From Mycolicibacillus parakoreensis (lineage in GTDB: Bacteria; Actinomycetota; Actinomycetes; Mycobacteriales; Mycobacteriaceae): 64,000 nucleotides of DNA. Both the position numbers and the translations under genes were made by a program. The stretch spans positions 372,001 through 436,000 of the forward strand of contig NZ_CP092365.1 of the NCBI RefSeq assembly GCF_022370835.2. The letters run 5' to 3'. The notes beneath the pieces were generated by a model. That model was not told the origin of the DNA, ran no database searches, and worked only from the letters and a program-made list of their open reading frames with translations. Positions within the stretch are counted from its first letter, which is position 1. Each line of letters begins with the position of its first letter. Positions 31,162 to 40,664 of this stretch are shown here, piece by piece.

Positions 31162-31767
31162 TTAGACCTTGGGCACCTCGCCGTCGCCGACCAGCAGCCG
31201 CACCGCCAGATCCAGCCGTTTGGCCACGTCGGCGGCCGAGGCGCGCCGGGTCAGCCAGGCCAGCAGGTTCGACAGCCACACATCGGAGATCACCCGGGCG
31301 ATGTGGTACTGGTCCTCGGTGGGGGCGCCGTCGGCCATGGCGCGGGCGAACATCGAGTCGATGATCTTCTCGACGTGGTCGACTTCGGCGGCCGCCGACG
31401 CGTCGGCGAACGCATAGGCGCGGGTCATCGCCTCGGTCAGCAGCGGGTTGCGCTGGGTGGCGCGGTTGAGGCTGTTGATCAGCGAGCTCAGCCGCAGAAA
31501 CGGGGTGTCGCCGCCGAGGGCGGCGCGGTCGGTGCGGGCGTCGATGCGTTCGAACTCCCGGCCGAGCGCGGAGACCAGCAGATGCACCTTCGACGGGAAG
31601 TAGCGGTAGAGCGTGCCGACGGCCACGTCGGCGCGGTCGGCGACCGCACGCATCTGCACCGCCTCGTACCCGCCCTTGGAGGCGATCGCCAGGGTGGCGT
31701 CGAGGATGCGTTTGCGGCGTTCGCGCTGCGCCTCGGAGCCCAGCGCCGATTCGGAGGGGGCGGCCAC
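31162..31767 (-). CDS. kstR: TetR-family repressor KstR of cholesterol catabolism
   Basis: KstR represses side-chain and ring A/B genes and is released by 3-oxo-cholestenoyl-CoA-type ligands. The 201-residue protein has the N-terminal helix-turn-helix (ILDATLAIASKGGYEAVQMRAVADRADVAVGTLYRYFPSK, about 22-60) and a helical ligand domain, near-identical to M. tuberculosis KstR. GTG 31767 gives the usual start (SESALGSEAQRERRK). In-frame GTG 31833 and ATG 31899 would give longer proteins, but 31899 overlaps the -10 box. It is divergent from fadE34, with a shared operator between them. Confidence 0.93.
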   Translation of the reverse strand: MAAPSESALGSEAQRERRKRILDATLAIASKGGYEAVQMRAVADRADVAVGTLYRYFPSKVHLLVSALGREFERIDARTDRAALGGDTPFLRLSSLINSLNRATQRNPLLTEAMTRAYAFADASAAAEVDHVEKIIDSMFARAMADGAPTEDQYHIARVISDVWLSNLLAWLTRRASAADVAKRLDLAVRLLVGDGEVPKV

Positions 31768-31897
31768 GGTCAGCGCCCGTCCCGGTCGTCGGCCGGTCGG
31801 TGCCGACGGTTCCGACCGATGGGCATCGGGCACCTCCTCGTCTGTGATGGCCGGCGCTGCCCGCCACACCGACCGCCGATTTGACGGTCGACTCTGC

Positions 31898-31922
31898 ATG
31901 CTATTAGAACACGTTCTAGTCT
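31898..31922. promoter_or_regulatory. KstR operator between kstR and fadE34
   Basis: TAGAACACGTTCTA (31905-31918) is a perfect TAGAAC/GTTCTA palindrome with a 2-base spacer and fits the KstR consensus TnnAACnnGTTnnA. It touches TAGTCT (31917-31922), a -10 box toward fadE34, and TAGCAT on the other strand (31903-31898), a -10 box toward kstR. Binding would block both promoters. Confidence 0.88.
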
Positions 31923-32028
31923 GGAGGCGATCCGGGTTGCGCGCAACCCGCCGACGCACCGGAGAATACAACCGGGTGGGCGGCTCCGGCCGCCCGCCAC
32001 CGGCCCAGCCGATCCAGAGGAGCCCGCC

Positions 32029-34137
32029 GTGACAGCAACCATCCCCGACGAGCAGTCCGCGGCCCGGGAGCTGGTGCGCGACTGGGCGGCCGGCTCGACA
32101 CCGGGCGACGTCATCCGGGCGGTCGAGGCCGGCCAGCCGGACGCGGGGCGCCCGCTGTTCACCGGGCTGAGTGAGCTGGGGCTGTTCGGGGTGGCGGTCG
32201 CCGAGAAGCACGGCGGCGCCGACGGCACCGTCGCCGACCTGTGCGCGATGGTCGACGAGGCGGCCGCGGCGCTGGTGCCCGGCCCGGTGGCCACCACCGC
32301 GCTGGCCACCCTGGTCGTCGCCGAGCAGACGACGCTGGCCGCGCTCGCCGCCGGGGACCGCACCGCGGGGGTGGCGCTCGCCGCTGACCTGCACGTCGCC
32401 GACGGGGTGGTCTCCGGTACCGCGGGGTATGTGCTCGGCGCCGAGGCCGGGCAGCTGCTGGTGTTGCCGGCCGGGTCGCGGTGGGTGCTCGTCGACGCCG
32501 CCGCCGACGGCGTCGAGGTCGAGGCCCTGACCGCCACCGACTTCTCCCGGCCGCTGGCGCGGGTGACGCTGCGGCAGGCCGCGGCCGTCGAGCTCGCGGT
32601 CGCGCCGCAGCGGCTGGTCGACCTGGCGGCGACGGTCGCGGCCGCCGAGGCCGCCGGGGTGGCCCGGTGGGCCCTGCGTACCGCGGTGGACTACGCCAAG
32701 GTGCGCGAACAGTTCGGCCGACCGATCGGCAGTTTCCAGGCGGTCAAACATCTCTGCGCGGAGATGCTGCTGCGCACCGAGCAGGCGGCGGTGACCGCGG
32801 CCGACGCGGCCACCGCGGCCGACGCCGGTGACGACCGGCAGCTGTCGATCGCCGCGGCGGTGGCCGCGGCCACCGGGATCGAGGCGGCCGAGGCCAACGT
32901 CAAGGCGTGCATCCAGGTGCTCGGCGGCATCGGCATCACCTGGGAACACGACGCTCACCTGTATCTGCGCCGCGCCTACGGAATCGCGCAGTTCCTCGGC
33001 GGCCGGCGGCGCTGGCTGCGCCGGATCGCCGCGCTCACCGGCGAGGGGGTGCGTCGGCGGCTGCGCATCGATTTGGAGTCGGTGGAAGATTTGCGCCCGC
33101 AGATCGCCGAGGCGGTCGCCGCGGTGGCCGCGCTGCCGGCCGACCGGCGCCAGGGTGCCCTGGCCGACGCCGGGCTGCAGGCGCCGCACTGGCCCGCCCC
33201 CTACGGGCGCAACGCCTCGGCGGCCGAGCAGCTGCTCATCGACGAGGAGCTGGCCGCGGCCGGGGTGGAACGCCCCGATCTGGTGATCGGCTGGTGGGCG
33301 GCGCCGACCATCCTCGAGCACGGCACACCCGAGCAGATCGAGCGGTTCATCCCGGCCACCCTGCGCGGGGAGATCTTCTGGTGCCAGATGTTCTCCGAGC
33401 CGGGGGCGGGCTCGGATCTGGCCGCGCTGCGCACCAAGGCCGTCAAGGTCGACGGCGGATGGCGGCTGACCGGACAGAAGGTGTGGACCTCGGCGGCGCA
33501 TCGCGCCCAGTGGGGGGTGTGCCTGGCGCGCACCGACCCGGACGCGCCGAAACACAAGGGCATCAGCTACTTCCTGATCGACATGGCCTCACCGGGCATC
33601 GAGATCCGGCCGCTGCGCGAGATCACCGGCGACGACCTGTTCAACGAGGTCTTCCTCGACGACGTGTTCGTCCCCGACGACATGGTGGTCGGCGCGGTCA
33701 ACGACGGCTGGTCGCTGGCGCGCACCACGCTGGCCAACGAGCGGGTCGCGATGGCCGGCGGCACCGCGCTGGACAACCCCATGGAGGAAGTGCTGGCCAC
33801 GGTGGCCGAGCGCGACCTCGACGGCGCCGACGCCGACCGGCTCGGCATGCTGATCGTGTCGGCCCAGGTGGGGGCGCTGCTCGACCAGCGCATCGCCCAG
33901 CTGGCGGTCGGCGGGGCCGACCCCGGGGCGGTGTCGTCGGCCCGCAAACTCATCGGGGTGCGCTACCGCCAGGAGCTCGCGGAGTTCCGCATGGAACTCT
34001 CCGACGGCGCCGGTGTGGCGGTCGACAAGACCGTGTTCGACTTCCTCAACACCCGCTGTCTGACCATCGCCGGCGGCACCGAGCAGATCCTTTTGACCGT
34101 CGCCGCCGAGCGGCTGCTGGGCCTGCCCCGCGGGTAG
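32029..34137 (+). CDS. fadE34: Fused acyl-CoA dehydrogenase FadE34 (ChsE3-type)
   Basis: A steroid side-chain acyl-CoA dehydrogenase. At 702 residues it is twice normal length, a fusion of two ACAD halves. The N-terminal half (about 1-340) resembles a beta subunit (FGRPIGSFQAVKH, GGIGITWEHDAHLYLRRAY). The C-terminal half (about 350-702) resembles an alpha subunit (MFSEPGAGSDLA, GQKVWTS, GGTEQILLTVAAERLLGLPRG). In M. tuberculosis this enzyme (Rv3573c) acts on the five-carbon side-chain CoA thioester. GTG 32029 follows GAGGAG. It is controlled by the KstR operator upstream. Confidence 0.92.
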   Translation: MTATIPDEQSAARELVRDWAAGSTPGDVIRAVEAGQPDAGRPLFTGLSELGLFGVAVAEKHGGADGTVADLCAMVDEAAAALVPGPVATTALATLVVAEQTTLAALAAGDRTAGVALAADLHVADGVVSGTAGYVLGAEAGQLLVLPAGSRWVLVDAAADGVEVEALTATDFSRPLARVTLRQAAAVELAVAPQRLVDLAATVAAAEAAGVARWALRTAVDYAKVREQFGRPIGSFQAVKHLCAEMLLRTEQAAVTAADAATAADAGDDRQLSIAAAVAAATGIEAAEANVKACIQVLGGIGITWEHDAHLYLRRAYGIAQFLGGRRRWLRRIAALTGEGVRRRLRIDLESVEDLRPQIAEAVAAVAALPADRRQGALADAGLQAPHWPAPYGRNASAAEQLLIDEELAAAGVERPDLVIGWWAAPTILEHGTPEQIERFIPATLRGEIFWCQMFSEPGAGSDLAALRTKAVKVDGGWRLTGQKVWTSAAHRAQWGVCLARTDPDAPKHKGISYFLIDMASPGIEIRPLREITGDDLFNEVFLDDVFVPDDMVVGAVNDGWSLARTTLANERVAMAGGTALDNPMEEVLATVAERDLDGADADRLGMLIVSAQVGALLDQRIAQLAVGGADPGAVSSARKLIGVRYRQELAEFRMELSDGAGVAVDKTVFDFLNTRCLTIAGGTEQILLTVAAERLLGLPRG

Positions 34138-34713
34138 CTACTCGTAGGTGGTCTGCGCGCAGGTGGCCGGGCCGGTGACGTTGACCGCGGTGTAGACCAC
34201 CTGGATGTGGGTGCACACGATCACGCTGGCGCCGATCTTGGGCTGGCCGGTGGCCAGGTCGCTGACCACGATGGTGCCGTGGGTCTGGTACTTCTCCGGC
34301 GGGCCGGCGCCGTCGTAGATGCTGGTGATCTCCGAGGGGCCCCCCTCCTTGAACACCTTGGTGCCCGGCCCGCCGCGATCCCCCCACGGGCCCTGCCCAC
34401 CGGCGGTGTGCACATCCATGTAGGCGGTGCGCTGCAGGGAGCGGACGGTCGTGCTCTGCCGCGCCCACAGGTCGGCGGGGAACCCGGCCACCCCGTCGGG
34501 GGTCTGCAGCTGCGCGCCGACGGTGAAGTCGCACTGCCCGGCCGAGGCCTGGCAGTCCACCCAGGCGTGGGTCTCCAACTGGGTGGCCGGATCGATCGGG
34601 AACAGCTTGCTGGCGTCGGCGGTGCCGGCGGCGGCCACCGCCGGTGACCAGCCGGCCGCCGCGACGCCCAGCGCCGCCAGAACCGACCCCCATGACCAGG
34701 CCCGCCGTGTCAT
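34138..34713 (-). CDS. Secreted protein of unknown function (Rv3572-like)
   Basis: The 191-residue protein has a Sec signal peptide (MTRRAW..., hydrophobic 10-28, cleavage near AVAAAG) and a mature domain with four Cys residues (VDC, GQC, IVC, ATC) that could form two disulfides. It is conserved at this position in mycobacteria between fadE34 and kshB and has no assigned function. Its stop directly abuts the fadE34 stop (TAG/CTA). Confidence 0.75.
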   Translation of the reverse strand: MTRRAWSWGSVLAALGVAAAGWSPAVAAAGTADASKLFPIDPATQLETHAWVDCQASAGQCDFTVGAQLQTPDGVAGFPADLWARQSTTVRSLQRTAYMDVHTAGGQGPWGDRGGPGTKVFKEGGPSEITSIYDGAGPPEKYQTHGTIVVSDLATGQPKIGASVIVCTHIQVVYTAVNVTGPATCAQTTYE

Positions 34714-34764
34714 CGCGCTCCCTTACCCGTGCCGAACCGCTCTTCGACGAACCTAGCCGTCGGG

Positions 34765-35859
34765 CTAGTCGTCGTAGGTGACTTCCACCGAATCGGTCTC
34801 CGGGTGCGACTGGCAGGCCAGGATCAGCCCCTCGGCCAGGTCCTGCTCGTCGAGCACGTCGTTGACCTCCATCGACACCTCGCCGCTTCGCTTCGTGCAG
34901 GCGCACGCCGCGCAGTGGCCCTCCCGGCAGGAGAACGGCGCGTCCAGGCCGGCGTCGAGCAGCAGATCGAGCAGCTTGACGTGCCGCGGCCACGGCAAGG
35001 TGGTGGTCTCGCCGTCGAGTTCGACGGTCACACTGGCCGGCGGGGCGGCGTCGTCGGGGGCCTCCTCGATGGTCACCGCCGCGAACGGGTCGCTCTCCAG
35101 CGACTTGAACACCTCGATGTGGATCTGGTTCTCCGGCACCGCCAGCGAGGCCAGCGCATCGCTGGCGGCCTGCATGAACGGTCCCGGCCCGCAGATGAAC
35201 ACCTGCCGGTCGGTGTACGCGGCGGCCAGCGCGGCCAGGGCGGGCGCGGTGGGCCGGCCCTGCACCGACTCCAGCCAGTGCACGACGGTGAACCGGTCGG
35301 GGTGCGCGGCGCCCAACTCCCGCAGCGCCTCGGCGAAGATCACCGAGTTCTCGTTGCGGTTGGCGTAGAGCAACGTCACCTGCCCGGCGCCCTGCGACAG
35401 CGCCGACTTGGCGATCGCCATCATCGGGGTGATGCCGCTGCCGGCGGCGATGAGCAGGAAATCGTCGTCGAGGGTCTTGGGCACGAACGTGCCCGACGGC
35501 GCGAGCACATGCACCCGCATGCCGGGGTGGGCATGATCACACAGCCAGTTCGACGCATAGCCCTGCCCGTCGCGTTTGACGGTGACGGTGAGGCGCTCCT
35601 CGGTGAACGGCGAGCTGCACAGCGAGTAGCAGCGGGCCACCGAGCCGGTCTGCTCGCTGGGCACCCGCAGGGTCAGAAACTGCCCCGGCGCGTAGCGCAG
35701 CCGCTCGGCGGGGATCGGCGGGTCGTCGGGGCCGTCGGGGGCGGTGAACACCAACGATCGCGCGTCATCGGTCTCGTCGATGACGTCGGCGATCTGCAAC
35801 TCCAGTACGTGGCTGCCCAGCGGTTCGTCCGGCGCAGATTCGGTTACGGAGTCCGACAC
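34765..35859 (-). CDS. kshB: 3-ketosteroid 9alpha-hydroxylase reductase KshB
   Basis: It passes electrons from NADH to the oxygenase KshA, which 9-hydroxylates the steroid and opens ring B. The 364-residue protein has an FAD/NAD reductase module (about 20-270; RCYSLCSSP, GSGITPMMAI, FICGPGPFM) and a C-terminal plant-type [2Fe-2S] domain with CREGHCAACACTK and a distant ACQ Cys. GTG 35859 follows AAAGAGGA. KshA is not in the window. A KstR site lies 27 bases upstream. Confidence 0.94.
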   Translation of the reverse strand: MSDSVTESAPDEPLGSHVLELQIADVIDETDDARSLVFTAPDGPDDPPIPAERLRYAPGQFLTLRVPSEQTGSVARCYSLCSSPFTEERLTVTVKRDGQGYASNWLCDHAHPGMRVHVLAPSGTFVPKTLDDDFLLIAAGSGITPMMAIAKSALSQGAGQVTLLYANRNENSVIFAEALRELGAAHPDRFTVVHWLESVQGRPTAPALAALAAAYTDRQVFICGPGPFMQAASDALASLAVPENQIHIEVFKSLESDPFAAVTIEEAPDDAAPPASVTVELDGETTTLPWPRHVKLLDLLLDAGLDAPFSCREGHCAACACTKRSGEVSMEVNDVLDEQDLAEGLILACQSHPETDSVEVTYDD

Positions 35860-35885
35860 GACGCGATCCTCTTTCCGGTCATAAC

Positions 35886-35899
35886 TAGAACAGGTTACA
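35886..35899 (-). promoter_or_regulatory. KstR operator, kshB side
   Basis: TAGAACAGGTTACA fits TnnAACnnGTTnnA but is an imperfect palindrome. It lies 27 bases upstream of the kshB GTG, within its probable promoter, and 54 bases from the operator facing hsaA. Confidence 0.75.
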
Positions 35900-35953
35900 G
35901 AAACCCGGCCACCCACCGCCACCAGCCGCAGGGATAGGCCACTCGACACGAAT

Positions 35954-35971
35954 CAGAACGTGTTCTAGTCT
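35954..35971 (+). promoter_or_regulatory. KstR operator and -10 box of hsaA
   Basis: CAGAACGTGTTCTA (35954-35967) matches the KstR consensus at all positions except the first base. It runs into TAGTCT (35966-35971). The ten-base string GTTCTAGTCT is identical to that in the fadE34 promoter, with the operator overlapping the -10 in the same register. Confidence 0.82.
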
Positions 35972-36013
35972 CTGTTCTGTATCCGAGTGCCCGACTCCCG
36001 GGAGGCAATAGCA

Positions 36014-37197
36014 GTGACGTCCATTCAACAGCGCGACGCGCAGTCGGTTCTGGCCGGTGTCGACGAGCTGCTGCCGCAGCTGCGGGAGCGCGCCCAGGAG
36101 ACCGAGGATCTGCGCCACGTTCACGACGACAACATCAAGGCGCTGCAGGACGTCGGGTTCTTCACGCTGCTGCAGCCCGAACAGTGGGGTGGGCTGCAGT
36201 GCGATCCGGCGCTCTTCTTCGAGGCGGTGCGCCGGCTGGCGTCGGCCTGCGGCTCCACCGGGTGGGTCGCCTCGATCATCGGGGTGCACAACTGGCACCT
36301 GGCGCTGTTCGACCAGAAGGCCCAGGAGGAGGTGTGGGGCGCCGATCCGCACACCCGGGTGTCCTCGTCGTACGCCCCGATGGGGGCGGGCACCGTGGTC
36401 GAGGGCAAGGACGGCTACCTGGTCAGCGGCGCGTGGAACTGGTCGTCGGGCTGTGACCACGCCACCTGGGCGTTTCTGGGCGGGCCGGTCATCAAGGACG
36501 GCCGCCCGGTCGACTTCGGCAGCTTTTTGATCCCGATCGACGAGTACGAGATCGAGGACGTCTGGCACGTGGTCGGACTGCGCGGCACCGGCTCCAACAC
36601 CATCCACGTCAAGGACGTGTTCGTCCCCAAGCACCGGTTCTTGTCCTACAAGGCGATGAACGACCACACCGCCGGCGGGTATGCGACCAACACCGCGCCG
36701 CTGTACAAGATGCCCTGGGGCACGGTGCACCCCACCACGATCTCCGCGCCGATCGTCGGGATGGCCTACGGCGCCTACGACGCCCACGTCGAGCACCAGG
36801 GCAAGCGGGTCCGGGCGGCCTACGCCGGCGAGAAGACCAAAGACGACCCGTTCGCCAAGGTCCGCATCGCCGAGGCGGCCAGCGACATCGACGCCGCGTG
36901 GCGCCAGCTGATCGGCAACGTCGCCGAGGAGTACGCGCTGCTCGTCGACGGTGAGGAGATCCCGTTCGCGCTGCGGGCGCGGGCCCGACGCGACCAGGTG
37001 CGCGCCACCGGCCGGGCGATCGCCTCGATCGACCGGCTCTTCGAGGCGTCCGGGGCGACCGCGCTGGCCAACGACGCACCGGTGCAGCGGTTCTGGCGCG
37101 ACGCACACGCCGGCCGGGTGCACGCCGCCAACGACCCCGAGCGCGCCTACGTGATCTTCGGCAACGACGAGTTCGGGCTGCCGCCCGGCGACACCAT

Positions 37198-37204
<7 letters not shown>
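36014..37204 (+). CDS. hsaA: 3-HSA monooxygenase, oxygenase component HsaA
   Basis: A flavin-dependent hydroxylase that turns 3-HSA (ring-A phenol of the secosteroid) into the catechol 3,4-DHSA, using reduced flavin from HsaB. The 396-residue protein has the ACAD-like fold, with GSTGWVASIIGVHNWH, NWSSGCDHA and the C-terminal FGNDEFGLPPGDTMV conserved with M. tuberculosis HsaA (394 residues). GTG 36014 follows GGGAGG and aligns with the known start (TSIQQRDAQ). The next gene is hsaC; hsaD, normally between, is absent. Confidence 0.95.
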
Positions 37205-38778
<1,574 letters not shown>

Positions 38779-38917
38779 AGCCCGGCGGCGGTTGTCGCCC
38801 GGGGACGAAACGGCCCGGGTTTGTCGGCCTTTGGCGACATGGCCGGGGCGCGCCGGCCTTCCTACCGTGGGCGACATCGGAAGAAATCCGTGCTCACCGG
38901 GGAGGTTTTGTCGGACA
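38779..38917 (+). promoter_or_regulatory. alkB upstream region with repeated TTGTC / GACAA elements
   Basis: This 139-base gap holds TACCGT (38863-38868) as a -10 candidate, GGCGACAT twice (38833-38840, 38870-38877), TTGTCGCC (38792-38799), TTGTCGG (38821-38827) and a perfect dyad TTGTC-G-GACAA at 38908-38918 that overlaps the alkB ATG. The GGGGAGG ribosome site lies just before the dyad. The repetition suggests a specific repressor; none is encoded next to it. Confidence 0.45.
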
Positions 38918-40144
38918 ATGGTCACCAGGCAACCGACCGCTGCGGCGGTCTGGCGCGACAAGAAGCGGCACCTGTGGCTGCTCGGGCTGGTCGTGCCCAC
39001 GATGTTGTTCACCGTCCTGCCGCTGGTGTGGGGGCTCAACCAGCTCGGCTGGCACACCGCCGCACAGATCCCGCTGTGGATCGGCCCGATGCTGATCTAC
39101 GCCCTGCTGCCGGCCCTGGACCTGCTGGTCGGCGCCGACGGGCAGAACCCGCCCGACGAGGTGATGGAGCAGCTGGAAAACGACCGCTACTACCGCTACG
39201 CCACCTACGCCTACATCCCGTTCCAGTACGCCAGCGCGATCTTCGGCGCCTACCTGTTCACCGCCGCGGATCTGTCTTGGCTGGGCTACCCCGACGGGCT
39301 GGGCTGGCTCGGCAAGATCGGCGTGGCGATGACCACCGCCACCGTCGCCGGGGTGGGCATCAACACCGCCCACGAACTCGGCCACAAGCGCGACACGCTG
39401 GAGCGCTGGCTGTCGAAGATCACGTTGGCGCAGGTCTGCTACGGCCACTTCTACGTCGAACACAACCGCGGTCACCACGTGCGGGTGGCCACCCCGGAGG
39501 ACCCCGCCTCGGCACGGTTCGGTGAATCGTTCTGGGAGTTCCTGCCGCGCAGCACCTTCGGCGGTATCCGGTCGGCGTGGCAGCTGGAAGCCGCGCGCAT
39601 CCGGCGCACCGGCAAGAACCCGTGGAACCCGACGACCTGGCCGGGCAACGATACGGCGAACGCGCTGGCGATGTCGGTGGTGTTCTGGGCCGCGATGATC
39701 GCGGTCTTCGGCCTCGGGCTCCTGCCGTATCTGGTGATCAACGCCGTCTACGGGTCGTCGCTGCTGGAGTCGGTGAACTACCTCGAGCACTACGGGCTGG
39801 TGCGCCGGAAACTGGACAACGGCCGCTACGAGCGCTGCACCCCGCAGCACAGCTGGAACTCCGACCACATGGTCACCAACCTGTTCCTCTACCACCTGCA
39901 GCGCCACTCCGATCACCACGCCAACCCGACCCGGCGCTACCAGACGCTGCGCAGCTTCGACGATTCGCCGAACCTGCCGGCCGGTTACGGCGCGCTGATA
40001 GGGCTGACCTACCTCACCCCGCTGTGGCGCCGGCTGATGGACCACCGGGTGCTGGCCCACTACGACGGCGACATCAGCCGGGCCAACATCGCCCCGCGCC
40101 GGCGCGAGAAGATCCTGGCCCGCTACCCGGTGGCGGCGCCGTGA
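38918..40144 (+). CDS. alkB: Alkane 1-monooxygenase AlkB
   Basis: An integral-membrane non-haem di-iron enzyme that hydroxylates the terminal carbon of alkanes. The 408-residue protein has about six transmembrane helices and all histidine boxes: HELGHKRD (HExxHK), EHNRGHH (EHxxGHH), LQRHSDHH (HSDHH), plus the NYLEHYG motif that marks true AlkB hydroxylases. ATG 38918 follows GGGGAGG by 12 bases. Its stop overlaps rubA. The presence of this cassette inside the hsa cluster is unusual. Confidence 0.95.
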   Translation: MVTRQPTAAAVWRDKKRHLWLLGLVVPTMLFTVLPLVWGLNQLGWHTAAQIPLWIGPMLIYALLPALDLLVGADGQNPPDEVMEQLENDRYYRYATYAYIPFQYASAIFGAYLFTAADLSWLGYPDGLGWLGKIGVAMTTATVAGVGINTAHELGHKRDTLERWLSKITLAQVCYGHFYVEHNRGHHVRVATPEDPASARFGESFWEFLPRSTFGGIRSAWQLEAARIRRTGKNPWNPTTWPGNDTANALAMSVVFWAAMIAVFGLGLLPYLVINAVYGSSLLESVNYLEHYGLVRRKLDNGRYERCTPQHSWNSDHMVTNLFLYHLQRHSDHHANPTRRYQTLRSFDDSPNLPAGYGALIGLTYLTPLWRRLMDHRVLAHYDGDISRANIAPRRREKILARYPVAAP

Positions 40145-40314
40145 CCGCCGCCTACCGGTGCCCCGGCTGCGGCCACGTCTACGACGAGGCCACCGGCGCA
40201 CCGCGGGAAGGATTCCCGGCCGGCACCGCCTGGGAGCAGATCCCCGAGGACTGGGCCTGCCCCGACTGCGCGGTCCGCGAGAAGGTCGACTTCGAACCGG
40301 CCACCGGCCACTAG
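40141..40314 (+). CDS. rubA: Rubredoxin, AlkG1-like
   Basis: A 57-residue one-iron electron carrier with the two knuckles CPGCG and CPDC. The sequence YRCPGCGHVYDEATG...REGFPAGT..IPEDWACPDCAVREKVDFE is the AlkG1-like type that usually comes first after actinobacterial alkB. It overlaps alkB by 4 bases (GTGA). AlkG1 types are reported not to replace AlkG in alkane hydroxylation; the second rubredoxin is the likely donor. Confidence 0.92.
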   Translation: MTAAYRCPGCGHVYDEATGAPREGFPAGTAWEQIPEDWACPDCAVREKVDFEPATGH

Positions 40315-40332
40315 CAACCCCGAGGAGCACCG

Positions 40333-40515
40333 ATGAACGACTACAAACTGTTCCGCTGCCTGCAGTGCGGCTTCGAGTACGACGAGGCGCAGGGCTGGCC
40401 CGAGGACGGCATCGAGCCGGGTACCCGCTGGGCCGACATCCCCGAGGACTGGAGCTGCCCGGACTGTGGGGCGGCCAAGGCCGACTTCGAGATGGTCGAA
40501 GTCGCCCGCCCGTGA
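40333..40515 (+). CDS. rubB: Rubredoxin, AlkG2-like electron donor to AlkB
   Basis: A 60-residue rubredoxin with CLQCG and CPDCG knuckles and the [13 protein letters not shown] and [22 protein letters not shown] pattern of AlkG2-type proteins, which pass electrons to AlkB. GAGGAG precedes ATG 40333. The stop overlaps a truncated reductase gene by 4 bases, preserving the original operon coupling. Confidence 0.93.
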   Translation: MNDYKLFRCLQCGFEYDEAQGWPEDGIEPGTRWADIPEDWSCPDCGAAKADFEMVEVARP

Positions 40516-40664
40516 CCGCCACGGTGATCGTCGGCGCCGAACCGCACCCGCCCTACGACCGGCCCCCGCTGCCCACGCCGCTGCTGCGCGGGCAGTTGGC
40601 GGGCACCCACCCCGATCGCCGAGGCGCTCGGCGTAAACGTCGCGGTCTGAATCGGTTGGTGTAG
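40512..40664 (+). pseudogene. Remnant of a rubredoxin reductase gene
   Basis: GTG 40512 overlaps rubB as a real reductase start would. The 50-codon frame begins TATVIVGA, as in an FAD-binding Rossmann start, and continues at once with EPHPPYDRPPL...LLRG, a motif normally about 30 residues further on in ferredoxin/rubredoxin reductases. After about residue 30 the sequence becomes a random Arg-rich tail ending at TAG. The gene has thus lost the glycine loop and almost all of its length, and cannot make a working reductase. Confidence 0.72.

Noticed and set aside
31768..33555. Extension of kstR upstream into a 797-residue frame antisense to fadE34
   Set aside because: It would cross the KstR operator and the fadE34 gene. 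The TetR domain begins near codon 1 of the short version, as in known KstR.
38792..38917. Longer AlkB start at 38792 with 42 extra residues
   Set aside because: The extra residues are Arg/Cys/Pro-rich with no membrane or family similarity; a GGGGAGG site precedes ATG 38918, where AlkB similarity begins.
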